Positions 44,167-52,768 of a DNA stretch of 64,000 nt are shown here, one piece after another. Under the pieces are notes generated by a model that saw only the letters and a program-made list of their open reading frames with translations, did no database searches and was not told the origin of the DNA. The stretch comes from Nostoc sp. KVJ3 (GTDB lineage Bacteria > Cyanobacteriota > Cyanobacteriia > Cyanobacteriales > Nostocaceae): NCBI RefSeq assembly GCF_026127265.1, contig NZ_WWFG01000001.1, positions 620,001 to 684,000 on the forward strand, given 5' to 3'. Positions within the stretch are counted from its first letter, which is position 1. The number at the start of each line of letters is the position of its first letter. A program made the position numbers and the translations under genes.

Positions 44167-44248
44167 GCGGAACTGGCGGAATTGGCAGACGCGCTAGATT
44201 CAGGTTCTAGTGCCGCAAGGCTTCCGGGTTCAAGTCCCGGGTTCCGCA
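44167..44248 (+). tRNA. tRNA-Leu (anticodon CAG)
   Basis: 82 nt. The acceptor stem GCGGAAC (44167-44173) pairs with GTTCCGC (44241-44247). The anticodon arm CTAGA-TTCAGGT-TCTAG gives anticodon CAG. A long variable arm (TGCCGCAAGGCTT), typical of class II leucine tRNA, is followed by a T-arm with GGGTTCAAGTCCC. CCA is not encoded. It reads CUG codons. Confidence 0.96.
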
Positions 44249-44302
44249 TATAATTTTTGGATTTTAGATTAGTCTAAAATCCAAAATCCAAAATTTAAAA
44301 TT

Positions 44303-45091
44303 GTGTTGACCAGTTTACAAAATTCCCTAGTTAAGCAAATTCGCAAACTCCACTCCACCAAGGAGCGGCACAAACAACATTTATTTTTATTGGAAGGGAC
44401 GCACCTGTTGGAAGAAGCTTGTGCGGTGAATTACCCACTAGAAACGGTGTGTTGCACTCCAGATTGGCAAGCAGCCCACTCGTTACTGTGGGAGGAGGCT
44501 TGTGGTAAAAGCGATCGCGCCGAAATTGTCAGCGAGGAAGTATTAAATGCGATCGCAACTACAGTCCAACCAGATGGTGTAGTGGCAACTGCAAAACGAA
44601 GCAATAGCCAAACTCAACTACCATTAACTGGTTTAGTCCTAGCTTTAGAAACCGTGCAAGATCCGGGGAACTTGGGGACGATGATTCGCACGGCGGCGGC
44701 GGCTGGAGCATCGGGTTTGTGGCTAAGTGGAGATAGTGTAGATTTAGACAGCCCGAAAGTTCTCCGAGCTTCAGCAGGGCAATGGTTTCGCCTAGCAACG
44801 GCTGTAACCGAAGATTTAAAAGCTACAGTTCAACAAAGTCAACAAGCAGGGATGCAGGTAGTGGCAACCTTACCCAGTGCGACTTTAACTTATTGGGATG
44901 TGGACTGGCGTAAACCCAGTTTAATTTTACTGGGAAATGAAGGGGCTGGATTGTCGGCAGATTTAGCAGCGATCGCAGATCGGCAAGTCAGAATTCCTTT
45001 GAGTCCTGGGGTAGAATCTTTAAATGTAGCGATCGCAGCCGCTTTAATGCTGTACGAAGCTCGGCGGCAAATGAGTCAGAGACGCGATTAA
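44303..45091 (+). CDS. TrmH/SpoU family RNA 2'-O-methyltransferase
   Basis: 262 residues. An N-terminal substrate-binding domain (about 1-95, LVKQIRKLHSTKERHKQHLF) precedes the SPOUT knot with its three motifs: DPGNLGTMIRTAAAAGASGL, LILLGNEGAGLSADL and VRIPLSPGVESLNVAIAAAL. SAM-dependent methylation of a ribose in rRNA or tRNA is expected; the specific site is unknown. The start is GTG 44303 without a clear ribosome site. It follows the tRNA gene by 55 bp, so they may share a transcript. Confidence 0.92.
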   Translation: MLTSLQNSLVKQIRKLHSTKERHKQHLFLLEGTHLLEEACAVNYPLETVCCTPDWQAAHSLLWEEACGKSDRAEIVSEEVLNAIATTVQPDGVVATAKRSNSQTQLPLTGLVLALETVQDPGNLGTMIRTAAAAGASGLWLSGDSVDLDSPKVLRASAGQWFRLATAVTEDLKATVQQSQQAGMQVVATLPSATLTYWDVDWRKPSLILLGNEGAGLSADLAAIADRQVRIPLSPGVESLNVAIAAALMLYEARRQMSQRRD

Positions 45092-45115
45092 TCGCGTCTG
45101 TGCAGCAATTAAAAC

Positions 45116-45451
45116 TCATGACTTTTCTTGGGTTTTTGTCTTTTCTTCGAGATATTGTTCAATATCGGCAACTGCATCCTCAAGAGCCGCTAAATCAATA
45201 TTTATCAAGTCTTGATCGAGTTCTACTTCACTGAGACTATTAGTATGTAGTTGGGAGAGTTGTGGGATTTCTTCTTCCTCGGTTGAAATTTCTTGTAAGA
45301 TATCCTCCAACTGATGGAGAGATTCTTGAAACACTTGATCGGCGACACGACGCTGTTGTGGCTGAATTGGCTCCATAATATTGATTTGAAAATCCTGATT
45401 TACTGACCTAATTTTGATTGCAGCTTCTACAGATTTAAATTTTGCACTCAT
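45116..45451 (-). CDS. Small acidic hypothetical protein
   Basis: 111 residues with no recognised family. It is highly acidic (DILQEISTEEEEIPQLSQLH, LAALEDAVADIEQYLEEKTK) and predicted mostly helical, possibly coiled coil. An internal ATG (45376) would give the 86-residue form beginning MEPIQPQQRRVADQVF, and neither start has a good ribosome site. Convergent with the methyltransferase gene. Confidence 0.6.
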   Translation of the reverse strand: MSAKFKSVEAAIKIRSVNQDFQINIMEPIQPQQRRVADQVFQESLHQLEDILQEISTEEEEIPQLSQLHTNSLSEVELDQDLINIDLAALEDAVADIEQYLEEKTKTQEKS

Positions 45452-45876
45452 GCTACGCGAACGACTACGCTCAGGGTGGTCTGGTCAGAACGGCAAGAAG
45501 GATTTCTCTTTCAAGCCTCATGCCTTTAGGCTGAGGTTCCTGACAACATCATAGTTGTGTGCTGTATCAACTTTAGCAGTGGTTATCAAGAATATCGATA
45601 CTTGGCTTTAGTCACTTTTGCTAAGTTGTCTTCAATCATTAGAACTTGTATTTTTGTAAAGACTATGGAATACTCCACCCACAAGGGAATGGGGTATGGG
45701 GAAGAGTTACCAATGTCCTGCGACTTCCAATGAAATATTCTCAATATATATACGCTAACTCGACTGAGAAACAGTAGTATATTATTGAGTATGGGATACG
45801 CCATCGCAATCTTGAGTTTCAAATAGCTAGTATTTAGTCATACTGTGTATCTACGCATTTACAAGGAAAGTATTTT
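45452..45876. other. Divergent spacer, no gene seen
   Basis: 425 bp before the glutathione S-transferase gene. It contains fragments of a GCTACGCGAACGACTACGC-type repeat next to the acidic-protein start and a short stem CATGCCTTTAGGCTGAGG. The reading frames here are short and unlike proteins. Confidence 0.4.
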
Positions 45877-46560
45877 ATGAGCAGCATACAACTTTACTTT
45901 GCCAAAGCCTCCACCTTCTCCCAAAGAACCCGTGTGGTTTTACTAGAAAAAGGAATTGACTTTAGCAGTACTGAAATTGACTTACAAAACAAACCAGATG
46001 GCTACACACAGATTTCGCGCTACGGCAAAGTCCCTGCGATTAAACATGGGGATATTGAAATTTATGAGTCTGCCATCATCAACGAATATCTCGAAGAAGT
46101 CTTTCCAGAACCAGCTTTATTACCCCACGATCCAGGTGCTAAAGCGATCGCTCGGATTTGGATCGATTATGCCAACACTCGCTTTGTACCCGCCTTTAAC
46201 AAATTCCTGCGTGGTAAAGATGCTCAAGAACAGGGACAAGGACAAAGAGAGTTTTTGGAATCGCTATTGTACATTGAGCAAGAAGGATTAGGTAAGCTTT
46301 CTGGTAATGGCCCTTACTGGTTAGGAGAGCAGCTGAGTTTAGTTGATATCAGCTTCTATCCTTGGTTTGAACGCTTGCCTCTTCTAGAACACTTCCGCAA
46401 TTTCACCTTACCAACAGAAACCCCTCGCTTGCAGAAATGGTGGAACACTCTGCGCTCGCGCGAGTCAATTCGGGCTGTGGAAAATCCTACAAGCTTCTAT
46501 TTAGAAAGATTTGCCAAGATTCTTGGTGCGCCTACTCCCGTTGCTTCTGCTCAAAAGTAG
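45877..46560 (+). CDS. Glutathione S-transferase family protein
   Basis: 227 residues. The thioredoxin-like N-terminal domain (about 1-78: IQLYFAKASTFSQRTRVVLL, then GKVPAIKHGDIEIYESAIIN with the glutathione-binding Val-Pro and Glu-Ser) precedes a helical C-terminal domain with YWLGEQLSLVDISFYPW. It is similar to plant lambda/omega-like and bacterial stringent-starvation-type GSTs. Expected to be cytoplasmic, in detoxification or thiol redox. A purine-rich AAGGAAAG site lies about 8 bases before the ATG. Confidence 0.92.
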   Translation: MSSIQLYFAKASTFSQRTRVVLLEKGIDFSSTEIDLQNKPDGYTQISRYGKVPAIKHGDIEIYESAIINEYLEEVFPEPALLPHDPGAKAIARIWIDYANTRFVPAFNKFLRGKDAQEQGQGQREFLESLLYIEQEGLGKLSGNGPYWLGEQLSLVDISFYPWFERLPLLEHFRNFTLPTETPRLQKWWNTLRSRESIRAVENPTSFYLERFAKILGAPTPVASAQK

Positions 46561-46742
46561 GGAATAGGTTGCAGTGCCCGATTAGTGATTCCTCCCACGC
46601 TCCCCTGAGTAAAGGGTGAGACGTGGGGCTTCTTTCGTTTTAAGCTAAAGTTCTCTAGCTTTTCGTGTCGTTTTTCCTCCCTGGGCTAAAGCCACAGGGC
46701 TTCCAAACTCCCGGTTATATTACGTGACTTCTGAATTCTTCT

Positions 46743-47543
46743 TCAAGCATTAATTAACTCACCTCGCATAACAGTTACCGCTTGTCCGGCGAGAAATACG
46801 CGATCGCCTCCGGTATAGCTGACTTTTATGACTCCACCGCGCCGGGATGCTTGATAAGCCAATAACTCATCTTTGTGTAAGCGATCGCGCCAGAAGGGAG
46901 CAAGACAGCAATGAGTCGCCCCAGTTACAGGATCTTCATCAATTCCTAAACCCGGTGCAAATAAACGAGAGACAAAATCATATTCAGAATCAGAGTCGGT
47001 AAGGCTGGTGACAATAATCTCAGAAATAGGTAACGTTTTCAATATTTGGAAATTGGGTTGTATCTGTCGTACCAAATCTTCAGATTCCAATTCCACTAAA
47101 TAGCCAAAAGAATTTAAAAAAACAGATTTGTAAGGTATACCTAAAGCTTGTTTGAGTTCTCGCGGGGCGACTGTTTCTTGTGAGTGATTCACAGGAAAAT
47201 CTAACTCAATCCACTCACCTTGCAACTTAGCAATCAGTACTCCGCTTTTGGTATAAAAACGTGCAACTTCATCAGGTGACAAATGCCCTTCTGACCAAAG
47301 TATATGGGCACTAGCTAAGGTTGCGTGACCACAAAGTGGCACTTCCACCGTTGGCGTAAACCACCGCAGATTGAAGCCATCATCTTGTCTAACTAGAAAA
47401 GCTGTCTCAGATAAATTCATCTCCTGCGCCACATTCTGCATCCAGCGAGCATCTTGGGGAATAGACAAAACACAGACAGCAGCGGGATTTCCTGCAAAAG
47501 GTCTATTGGTAAAAGCATCAACCTGAGTAATGGTCTGTCCCAT
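46743..47543 (-). CDS. PhzF family isomerase/epimerase
   Basis: 266 residues from ATG 47543, chosen over GTG 47552 because AAGGTGA precedes it at ribosome-site distance. PhzF hallmarks: QVDAFTNRPFAGNPAAVCVL, catalytic Glu46 in EMNLSETAFLV, CGHATLASAHIL and GIDEDPVTGATHCCLAPFW. The fold is a two-domain diaminopimelate-epimerase type. Family members isomerise small acids; the substrate here is unknown and no phenazine genes are nearby. Confidence 0.92.
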   Translation of the reverse strand: MGQTITQVDAFTNRPFAGNPAAVCVLSIPQDARWMQNVAQEMNLSETAFLVRQDDGFNLRWFTPTVEVPLCGHATLASAHILWSEGHLSPDEVARFYTKSGVLIAKLQGEWIELDFPVNHSQETVAPRELKQALGIPYKSVFLNSFGYLVELESEDLVRQIQPNFQILKTLPISEIIVTSLTDSDSEYDFVSRLFAPGLGIDEDPVTGATHCCLAPFWRDRLHKDELLAYQASRRGGVIKVSYTGGDRVFLAGQAVTVMRGELINA

Positions 47544-47709
47544 TAGAGTCACCTTGAAAATTAGACAGCAATATACCTATCAGGAATGAGTTAAAGATTT
47601 ATGCCTGTAATTACGATTATTTTTAAGGCTGCTTTATTGAGAACCACCACATACAGTACCTGATAAATTAGGAATACAATCTCCAAAAACTAGGGTCAAT
47701 AACGGAAAC

Positions 47710-47949
47710 ATGAGGATAAAAATCTTCAGAAGCATCTTTGCTACTGTAAACTTAGCGCTAATTTCTGGAGGATTAGTTAGTTGTGTTGTTGAGGTACCGC
47801 AACCATCTGCTCCAACTGAGCAACCAAAACCAGTCATACAACCTACCCAACAGCCTAACCAGGTAAAGCAGAAGGAAAAAGATCGTGATGACAAAGATGG
47901 CGATCGCAAGAATGATAAAAAAGATGATGAGAAAGACGATAACGACTAA
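47710..47949 (+). CDS. Small lipoprotein with highly charged tail
   Basis: 79 residues. A signal sequence with lipobox LVSC (Cys about 25, LALISGGLVSCVVEVPQPSA) indicates lipid anchoring. The mature part is a Pro/Gln linker (QPTQQPNQVKQKEKDRDD) followed by a Lys/Asp-only tail. No family recognised; it may bind cations or the cell wall electrostatically. It lies 34 bp upstream of the aminopeptidase gene on the same strand and may be co-transcribed. Confidence 0.75.
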   Translation: MRIKIFRSIFATVNLALISGGLVSCVVEVPQPSAPTEQPKPVIQPTQQPNQVKQKEKDRDDKDGDRKNDKKDDEKDDND

Positions 47950-47983
47950 ATAAAAGCAAAACTATAACCTTGAGTTTCTATGT

Positions 47984-49366
47984 ATGTTTATCCAACAAAC
48001 TTCTCCTTCCCTCGTCGATAGTTTACGCCTCCGACGGCAACAACTAGCCAACCTCATTGATTTTCCCGTAATTCTCTGGTCAGGTAGCAATATTCCCCGC
48101 AACTTTCTGGCAAATCCTTTTCCGTTTCGTGCTAACAGTCATTTCCTCTATTTTGCCGGACTGCCATTATCAAATGCGGCAATTCGTTTAGAAGCGGGTA
48201 AGCTAGAGCTATTTATGGACGATCCGTCACCCAGCAGCGCCCTTTGGCATGGAGAAATGCCAACACGCAATGAAATAGCCCAGAAGATTGGGGCAGATGT
48301 AGCTCGACCAATGGCAGAATTAGAGTCTTGGCTAGAAGATGCCGTCACACTTGCTGTACAAGATGCAGCGACTTGGACGCAACAATCGCAACTATTAAAT
48401 AGATGGGTTTTACCCCAAAGTCCTCCCCAAGGAATTGACTTGGAGTTAGCTAAGGCGATCGCTTCTATCCGCCTTACCCACGATGAAGTTGCATTAACCG
48501 AGTTGCGAAAAGCTGCGGCTGTCACTGTAGAGGCACACAAAGCTGGGATGGCAGTAACACCTCACGCCAAGCTAGAAGCAGAAGTTCGCGCAGCGATGGA
48601 AGGGGTAATTATTGCCCATAACATGACAACTTCTTACAACAGTATTGTCACTGTTCACGGCGAAGTTTTGCATAACGAACATTATCACCAGCCTCTACAA
48701 CCAGGTGACTTACTGCTTGCTGATGTTGGCGCTGAAACTGATATGGGTTGGGCAGGGGATGTGACTCGCACTTGGCCAGTTTCCGGTAAGTTTTCATCTA
48801 CCCAGAGAGATATTTATAATGTAGTGCTGGCGGCTCATGATGCTTGTATTGCCAAAATAAAGCCTGGTGTAGAGTATGAAGATATTCATCTACTAGCTGC
48901 TACAGTTATCGCTGAAGGTTTAGTAGAGTTAGGTATTTTACAAGGAAATCCCCAACATTTAGTAGAAATAGATGCCCACGCGCTGTTTTTCCCTCATGGT
49001 ATTGGTCATCTACTGGGTTTAGATGTCCATGATATGGAAGATTTGGGGGATATAGCTGGGTATGAAGAGGGGCGGCAAAGGAGCGATCGCTTTGGCTTAG
49101 GCTACCTGCGTTTAAATCGTCCTCTCCGTCCAGGAATGTTAGTCACAATTGAACCTGGTTTTTATCAAGTGCCAGCAATTTTAAATGATGCGAATGTTCG
49201 CTCAAAATATCAGAATGTAGTAAATTGGCAGCGTTTATCTGACTTTAGCGATGTACGCGGAATCCGCATCGAAGATGATGTTTTAGTTACTCCAGAAGGT
49301 AGCGAAGTTTTAACAGCAGCATTACCAAATGATGCCGATACCATAGAAAATTTAGTCAATGGCTGA
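47984..49366 (+). CDS. Xaa-Pro aminopeptidase (M24B, aminopeptidase P family)
   Basis: 460 residues. An N-terminal creatinase-like domain (about 1-165, with SHFLYFAGLP and SALWHGEMPT) precedes the pita-bread M24 domain. Metal ligands are visible in order: LLADVGAETDMGWAGDVTRT (two Asp), FPHGIGHLLGLDVHD (His), TIEPGFYQVP (Glu) and IRIEDDVLVTPEG (Glu). It removes N-terminal residues preceding proline, probably in the cytoplasm. No ribosome site stands out before ATG 47984. Confidence 0.93.
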   Translation: MFIQQTSPSLVDSLRLRRQQLANLIDFPVILWSGSNIPRNFLANPFPFRANSHFLYFAGLPLSNAAIRLEAGKLELFMDDPSPSSALWHGEMPTRNEIAQKIGADVARPMAELESWLEDAVTLAVQDAATWTQQSQLLNRWVLPQSPPQGIDLELAKAIASIRLTHDEVALTELRKAAAVTVEAHKAGMAVTPHAKLEAEVRAAMEGVIIAHNMTTSYNSIVTVHGEVLHNEHYHQPLQPGDLLLADVGAETDMGWAGDVTRTWPVSGKFSSTQRDIYNVVLAAHDACIAKIKPGVEYEDIHLLAATVIAEGLVELGILQGNPQHLVEIDAHALFFPHGIGHLLGLDVHDMEDLGDIAGYEEGRQRSDRFGLGYLRLNRPLRPGMLVTIEPGFYQVPAILNDANVRSKYQNVVNWQRLSDFSDVRGIRIEDDVLVTPEGSEVLTAALPNDADTIENLVNG

Positions 49367-49405
49367 GAGTATGAACTCAGCCATTCCTTGTGATGCTGCG
49401 TGCTA

Positions 49406-49807
49406 CTATGATTCTTCCGATTTACCTTTGATATAGCGCAGCATTTCATTTCGCACATTACGTTTAGCTCGTGAATCCAGCAATATCCCTAACATAGAGG
49501 CATCGCGCTCGTGATCGGTGTTAAGCTGTTGCGATCGATCTCGATTTACCTCTACTTCAGCGATCTTTACGCTTTCTCCAACTACCTCAAAACGTACTTT
49601 GAAAATGCAAAAACCAGTCCAACTACGATGCAAGTATAACCAAGGAGCCTCATAGAAAATGAACCACTTATCTTCCATCTGCTCTGGAATTAGTCCAGCA
49701 GCAATTCTGTCAAATTCTTCCTGTGAGTAAAATTTTTCTAGTGCGATCTTTGTGGACGCAGAAGGCATCGGTTGTGTTTTCCAATCATCACGTTTAGCTA
49801 TTCGCAT
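49406..49807 (-). CDS. Conserved hypothetical protein with Trp/Phe-rich core
   Basis: 133 residues, family not named. The core reads IPEQMEDKWFIFYEAPWLYL followed by HRSWTGFCIFKVRFE, a distinctive aromatic segment I recall in small proteins from many bacteria, sometimes in immunity-like contexts. The C-terminus is polar (SRAKRNVRNEMLRYIKGK). No signal peptide. Convergent with the aminopeptidase gene, with no toxin gene adjacent. Confidence 0.65.
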   Translation of the reverse strand: MRIAKRDDWKTQPMPSASTKIALEKFYSQEEFDRIAAGLIPEQMEDKWFIFYEAPWLYLHRSWTGFCIFKVRFEVVGESVKIAEVEVNRDRSQQLNTDHERDASMLGILLDSRAKRNVRNEMLRYIKGKSEES

Positions 49808-49896
49808 ACTAAAAATAAAACTACTCTCATGTTTGTTAGTTAGTACTGTAAAAATATAATATGATACCTCATGATATCTAAAATAATTCCAAAGTA

Positions 49897-50403
49897 ATGA
49901 TCAAAACCCCCATAAAATTACTACTCAACGGAGTTATTCTCAGCTTTGGACTATTGCCATTATTAGCTCAAGCACAGCAGTCTGTTTCTGATACCCAAGT
50001 TGCGGCGATGGTAGAAGCATTGCGACAGGCTGCACCGCAGACAAAAAATCCCAACGATGGATATTACAGTGAATGGCAAGTGAAGCCAGAAACCCTCAAA
50101 GGCTGGACAAGAACTTGTCTCAAACGAGAATTAACACCGACGCAGTTTGAAAACAGTCCTGCGATCGCTCGTCAAGTTGTCTCTTGCATTACCCGCCGGG
50201 AGTTAACCAATCAGTTCCGCGCCACCAATAATAATGAAATTGCATCTGTGCGCGGCGTAGCTTGTTGGTGGATGACTGGTAACTATACAGGTTGTGACAA
50301 AGGTTTCACCGCTGACTATGTGAAAAAGGTTGTGTACTTTTACCAACAACAACGCTCCAAACCAGTAGCAACTCAATCAGAAAAGGTAACTACTGAATCT
50401 TGA
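49897..50403 (+). CDS. Exported small Cys-containing protein of unknown function
   Basis: 168 residues. The signal peptide (about 1-27, LLLNGVILSFGLLPLLAQAQ) precedes a helical domain containing GYYSEWQVKPETLKGWTRTC, ARQVVSCITRRELTNQF and VACWWMTGNYTGCDKGFTAD. Four cysteines (CLK, SCI, ACW, GCD) could form two disulfides in the periplasm. The tail is Gln/Ser rich. No family recognised. Confidence 0.75.
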   Translation: MIKTPIKLLLNGVILSFGLLPLLAQAQQSVSDTQVAAMVEALRQAAPQTKNPNDGYYSEWQVKPETLKGWTRTCLKRELTPTQFENSPAIARQVVSCITRRELTNQFRATNNNEIASVRGVACWWMTGNYTGCDKGFTADYVKKVVYFYQQQRSKPVATQSEKVTTES

Positions 50404-50511
50404 AGCAGACATGATATAAGCCTATAATATCGGTGCGAATGAAGCGTATTCCTTGTCTACGACACGCTACGCGAACGGGGATCTTGCTACGCGGTGCGTC
50501 TCATAGAGATA

Positions 50512-50554
50512 GCGTAATGAAGCAATCGCAAAGGTTGGGATTGCTTCATTACGC
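50512..50554. repeat. Hairpin of the GCAATC family
   Basis: A 16-bp perfect inverted repeat GCGTAATGAAGCAATC (50512-50527) / GATTGCTTCATTACGC (50539-50554) with an 11-base loop, the same loop size as the element at 26583-26645. It is preceded by a GCTACGCGAACGGGG mosaic (50455-50500). It lies between convergent genes and may terminate transcription. Confidence 0.75.
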
Positions 50555-50634
50555 TTCGCAATGACTGTAAATATTTTTGTCCGACTACTTATCTCTTTGA
50601 GCCTTTGCTTTTGTATCCGAAATTATTTTCAGAT

Positions 50635-51273
50635 TTACTTGTTAGGCTGAGGAGTTAGCCGCAGATATGGTTTGACTTCCTGGTAGCCTTTGGGGAATTT
50701 CTCTTTAAGTACTTCTGGATCTTTCAGTGAGGGGACAATTACAACATCCTCTCCATCTTTCCAGTCGGCTGGTGTCGCCACGCTGTAATTATCAGTCAAT
50801 TGCAGAGAATCAATTACCCGCAAAAGTTCGTCAAAATTGCGTCCCGTGCTGGGAGGATAGGTGAAAGTGAGGCGGAGTTTCTTGTTGGGATCAATCACAA
50901 AAACCGATCGCACTGTTACAGCCGCATTAGCATTGGGGTGGATCATGTCGTAAAGGTCAGAAACCTTACGATCTGCATCTGCCAATATTGGGTAATTAAG
51001 GGTGGTGCTTTGAGTTTCTTCAATATCTCCCACCCAACCTTGATGAGATTCTACGTTATCAACGCTGAGTGCGATCGCTTTGACATTGCGCTTGTCAAAT
51101 TCTGGTTTTAGCTTGGCAACTGTGCCGAGTTCTGTTGTACAAACAGGTGTAAAATCAGCAGGGTGAGAGAAAAGCACAACCCAGCTGTCACCTGCCCATT
51201 GGTAAAAATCGATGTCGCCGTGTGTTGAGGCTTGCGTAAAGTTTGGTACTGTGTCACCTAGACGGAGAGCCAT
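50635..51273 (-). CDS. 1-Cys peroxiredoxin (Prx6 type)
   Basis: 212 residues from ATG 51273, with AGGGA about 8 bases upstream; an in-frame upstream extension is not supported. The active-site Cys45 lies in FSHPADFTPVCTTELGTVAK, and the C-terminal dimerisation arm (SVATPADWKDGEDVVIVPSL) is typical of Prx6. There is no resolving-Cys motif. It reduces hydrogen peroxide and organic peroxides in the cytoplasm. Monocistronic, downstream of the polysaccharide gene block but convergent with 49897. Confidence 0.93.
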   Translation of the reverse strand: MALRLGDTVPNFTQASTHGDIDFYQWAGDSWVVLFSHPADFTPVCTTELGTVAKLKPEFDKRNVKAIALSVDNVESHQGWVGDIEETQSTTLNYPILADADRKVSDLYDMIHPNANAAVTVRSVFVIDPNKKLRLTFTYPPSTGRNFDELLRVIDSLQLTDNYSVATPADWKDGEDVVIVPSLKDPEVLKEKFPKGYQEVKPYLRLTPQPNK

Positions 51274-51498
51274 GTGAGATTCCCTGTAGTTAGAAAGGCA
51301 TATATATTCTAGTATGCCATCATGACATAAAACCCCCATTTCCCAATCGGGCTTTAGCGGTTTGAAACAAAATTTTAAGTTGTCAACACTCTCACATAAG
51401 GGACGAGTGGTGAGAAGCGCTCTGCTGCAAGTAACCGTTCCGCCCCTAAATCAATCTCCATATCAACACCACCCACTTTTCTTTTATTTCTATGACAC

Positions 51499-52674
51499 TC
51501 ACAGTTTGTTTGCCAGAATTTTTTCGTAGGCTTGGATTGTTTGCCTAGCGATCGCATCCCAGCTAAAATTTTCTAAGGCATATTTTTGGGCGTTTAATCC
51601 CCGTCGTTGGCGTTCTGCGGGATTTTGCAAAGCTTCTTGCAGTAACTCTACCAGTGCTTGCACATCTGTAGTACCCACCCAACCCGACTGACTATCACGT
51701 ATTTGTTGACAAATATGCACTTGGTCAGAAATGACTACAGGTACACCTGCTACCATCGCCTCAGCTACAGCAATCCCAAAATTTTCGTAGTAGGAAGGCA
51801 AGACAAATAAATCAGCAGCTTGTAGTAGACTAACTTTGAGTTCACCAGTGACAAAGCCTGTAATTGTAGTGTGCGATCGCAATGGTGAATTTTGAATTTG
51901 GGATATTATCTTTTGTTCGTAATCTGGATCTTGAGGATTTGTCCCAGCTAAGACAAAATGAAACTTATAACCAAGGGTTAACAGCTTTTCTAGCGCCGGA
52001 ATCAACAAATTTAACCCTTTTTTCGGGTCAATTCGTGACATAAACAGCACCATTGGCACATCCTTTGGTATTTCTAACTGACTATATACATTTTTAAGAG
52101 GAGATTGACGGGGAATCACACCCAAAGGAATCACCAAATCTGGTGTAGACACTCCAAATCGTTCTGATATTTTAGCTTCTTGGTCGCTGGTAAAATGAAT
52201 TGCTGCCGCACCAGCTAAATTTTGACGTTCTATAAGTGCAACATAAAGCTGTTTTAATTGCTTCTTCTTGCGTAAATCAGCCGGATCGAGAGTACCCAAA
52301 GGACGGAAAATATAAGGTAGCTTTTGCTGACGACACACAATAGCAGCAGCGCTAATTATTGGGGAGAATAGAGCATGAATATGTGCTATGTCAAACTCGT
52401 GAGCATGAAGTTTTAACCAGTTTAATAAATCTAAAGAAAATTTGTAGCGACGAAACGGCGCACAACGAAAGTAAATTATTTCATAGCCATCCTGTTTAAT
52501 TGGTCTATTTAAAGGAACATCTAGAGGTGTTTGACCATTATCACCATTACTATCAGTTGTGATAATCGTAACTTCGGCTCCCTCTTTTACCAATGCTGGA
52601 ACTAATCCTAGTACCATTTGACTAGGCCCGCCGTAAATTAGAGAAATTGAGGGGACAATTTGTAATATTTTCAT
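51499..52674 (-). CDS. Glycosyltransferase family 4 protein (HpsP-like)
   Basis: 391 residues from ATG 52674 (MKILQIVPSISLIYGGPSQM). GT-B fold: the N-terminal acceptor domain has AHIHALFSPIISAAAIV and the C-terminal nucleotide-sugar domain has MVLFMSRIDPKKGLNLLIPA and the retaining-GT Glu motif YYENFGIAVAEAMVAGVPVV. It is the last gene of the minus-strand polysaccharide block. By position and type it corresponds to hpsP of the hormogonium polysaccharide locus; the symbol is tentative. Acts at the cytoplasmic face of the membrane. Confidence 0.88.
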   Translation of the reverse strand: MKILQIVPSISLIYGGPSQMVLGLVPALVKEGAEVTIITTDSNGDNGQTPLDVPLNRPIKQDGYEIIYFRCAPFRRYKFSLDLLNWLKLHAHEFDIAHIHALFSPIISAAAIVCRQQKLPYIFRPLGTLDPADLRKKKQLKQLYVALIERQNLAGAAAIHFTSDQEAKISERFGVSTPDLVIPLGVIPRQSPLKNVYSQLEIPKDVPMVLFMSRIDPKKGLNLLIPALEKLLTLGYKFHFVLAGTNPQDPDYEQKIISQIQNSPLRSHTTITGFVTGELKVSLLQAADLFVLPSYYENFGIAVAEAMVAGVPVVISDQVHICQQIRDSQSGWVGTTDVQALVELLQEALQNPAERQRRGLNAQKYALENFSWDAIARQTIQAYEKILANKL

Positions 52675-52682
52675 TTTTTTGT

Positions 52683-52768
52683 CATTAATCAAGGGATTTT
52701 AACCCACGGAGGTGGGTTTTGTCTGTGTAGCCGCGACTTCTAGTCGCCAGGGCTTTTAAAACATCCTA
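52683..52768. repeat. Hairpin-containing spacer inside the polysaccharide block
   Basis: A 7-bp stem AACCCAC/GTGGGTT with a short loop followed by TTTTG, and a neighbouring CGCGACTTCTAGTCGC stem. It has the look of a repeated hairpin element. It could attenuate read-through between two glycosyltransferase genes. Confidence 0.5.

Noticed and set aside
51375..51557. 60-residue minus-strand frame after the HpsP-like gene
   Set aside because: It overlaps the glycosyltransferase 3' end in another frame and has no ribosome site or recognisable sequence.
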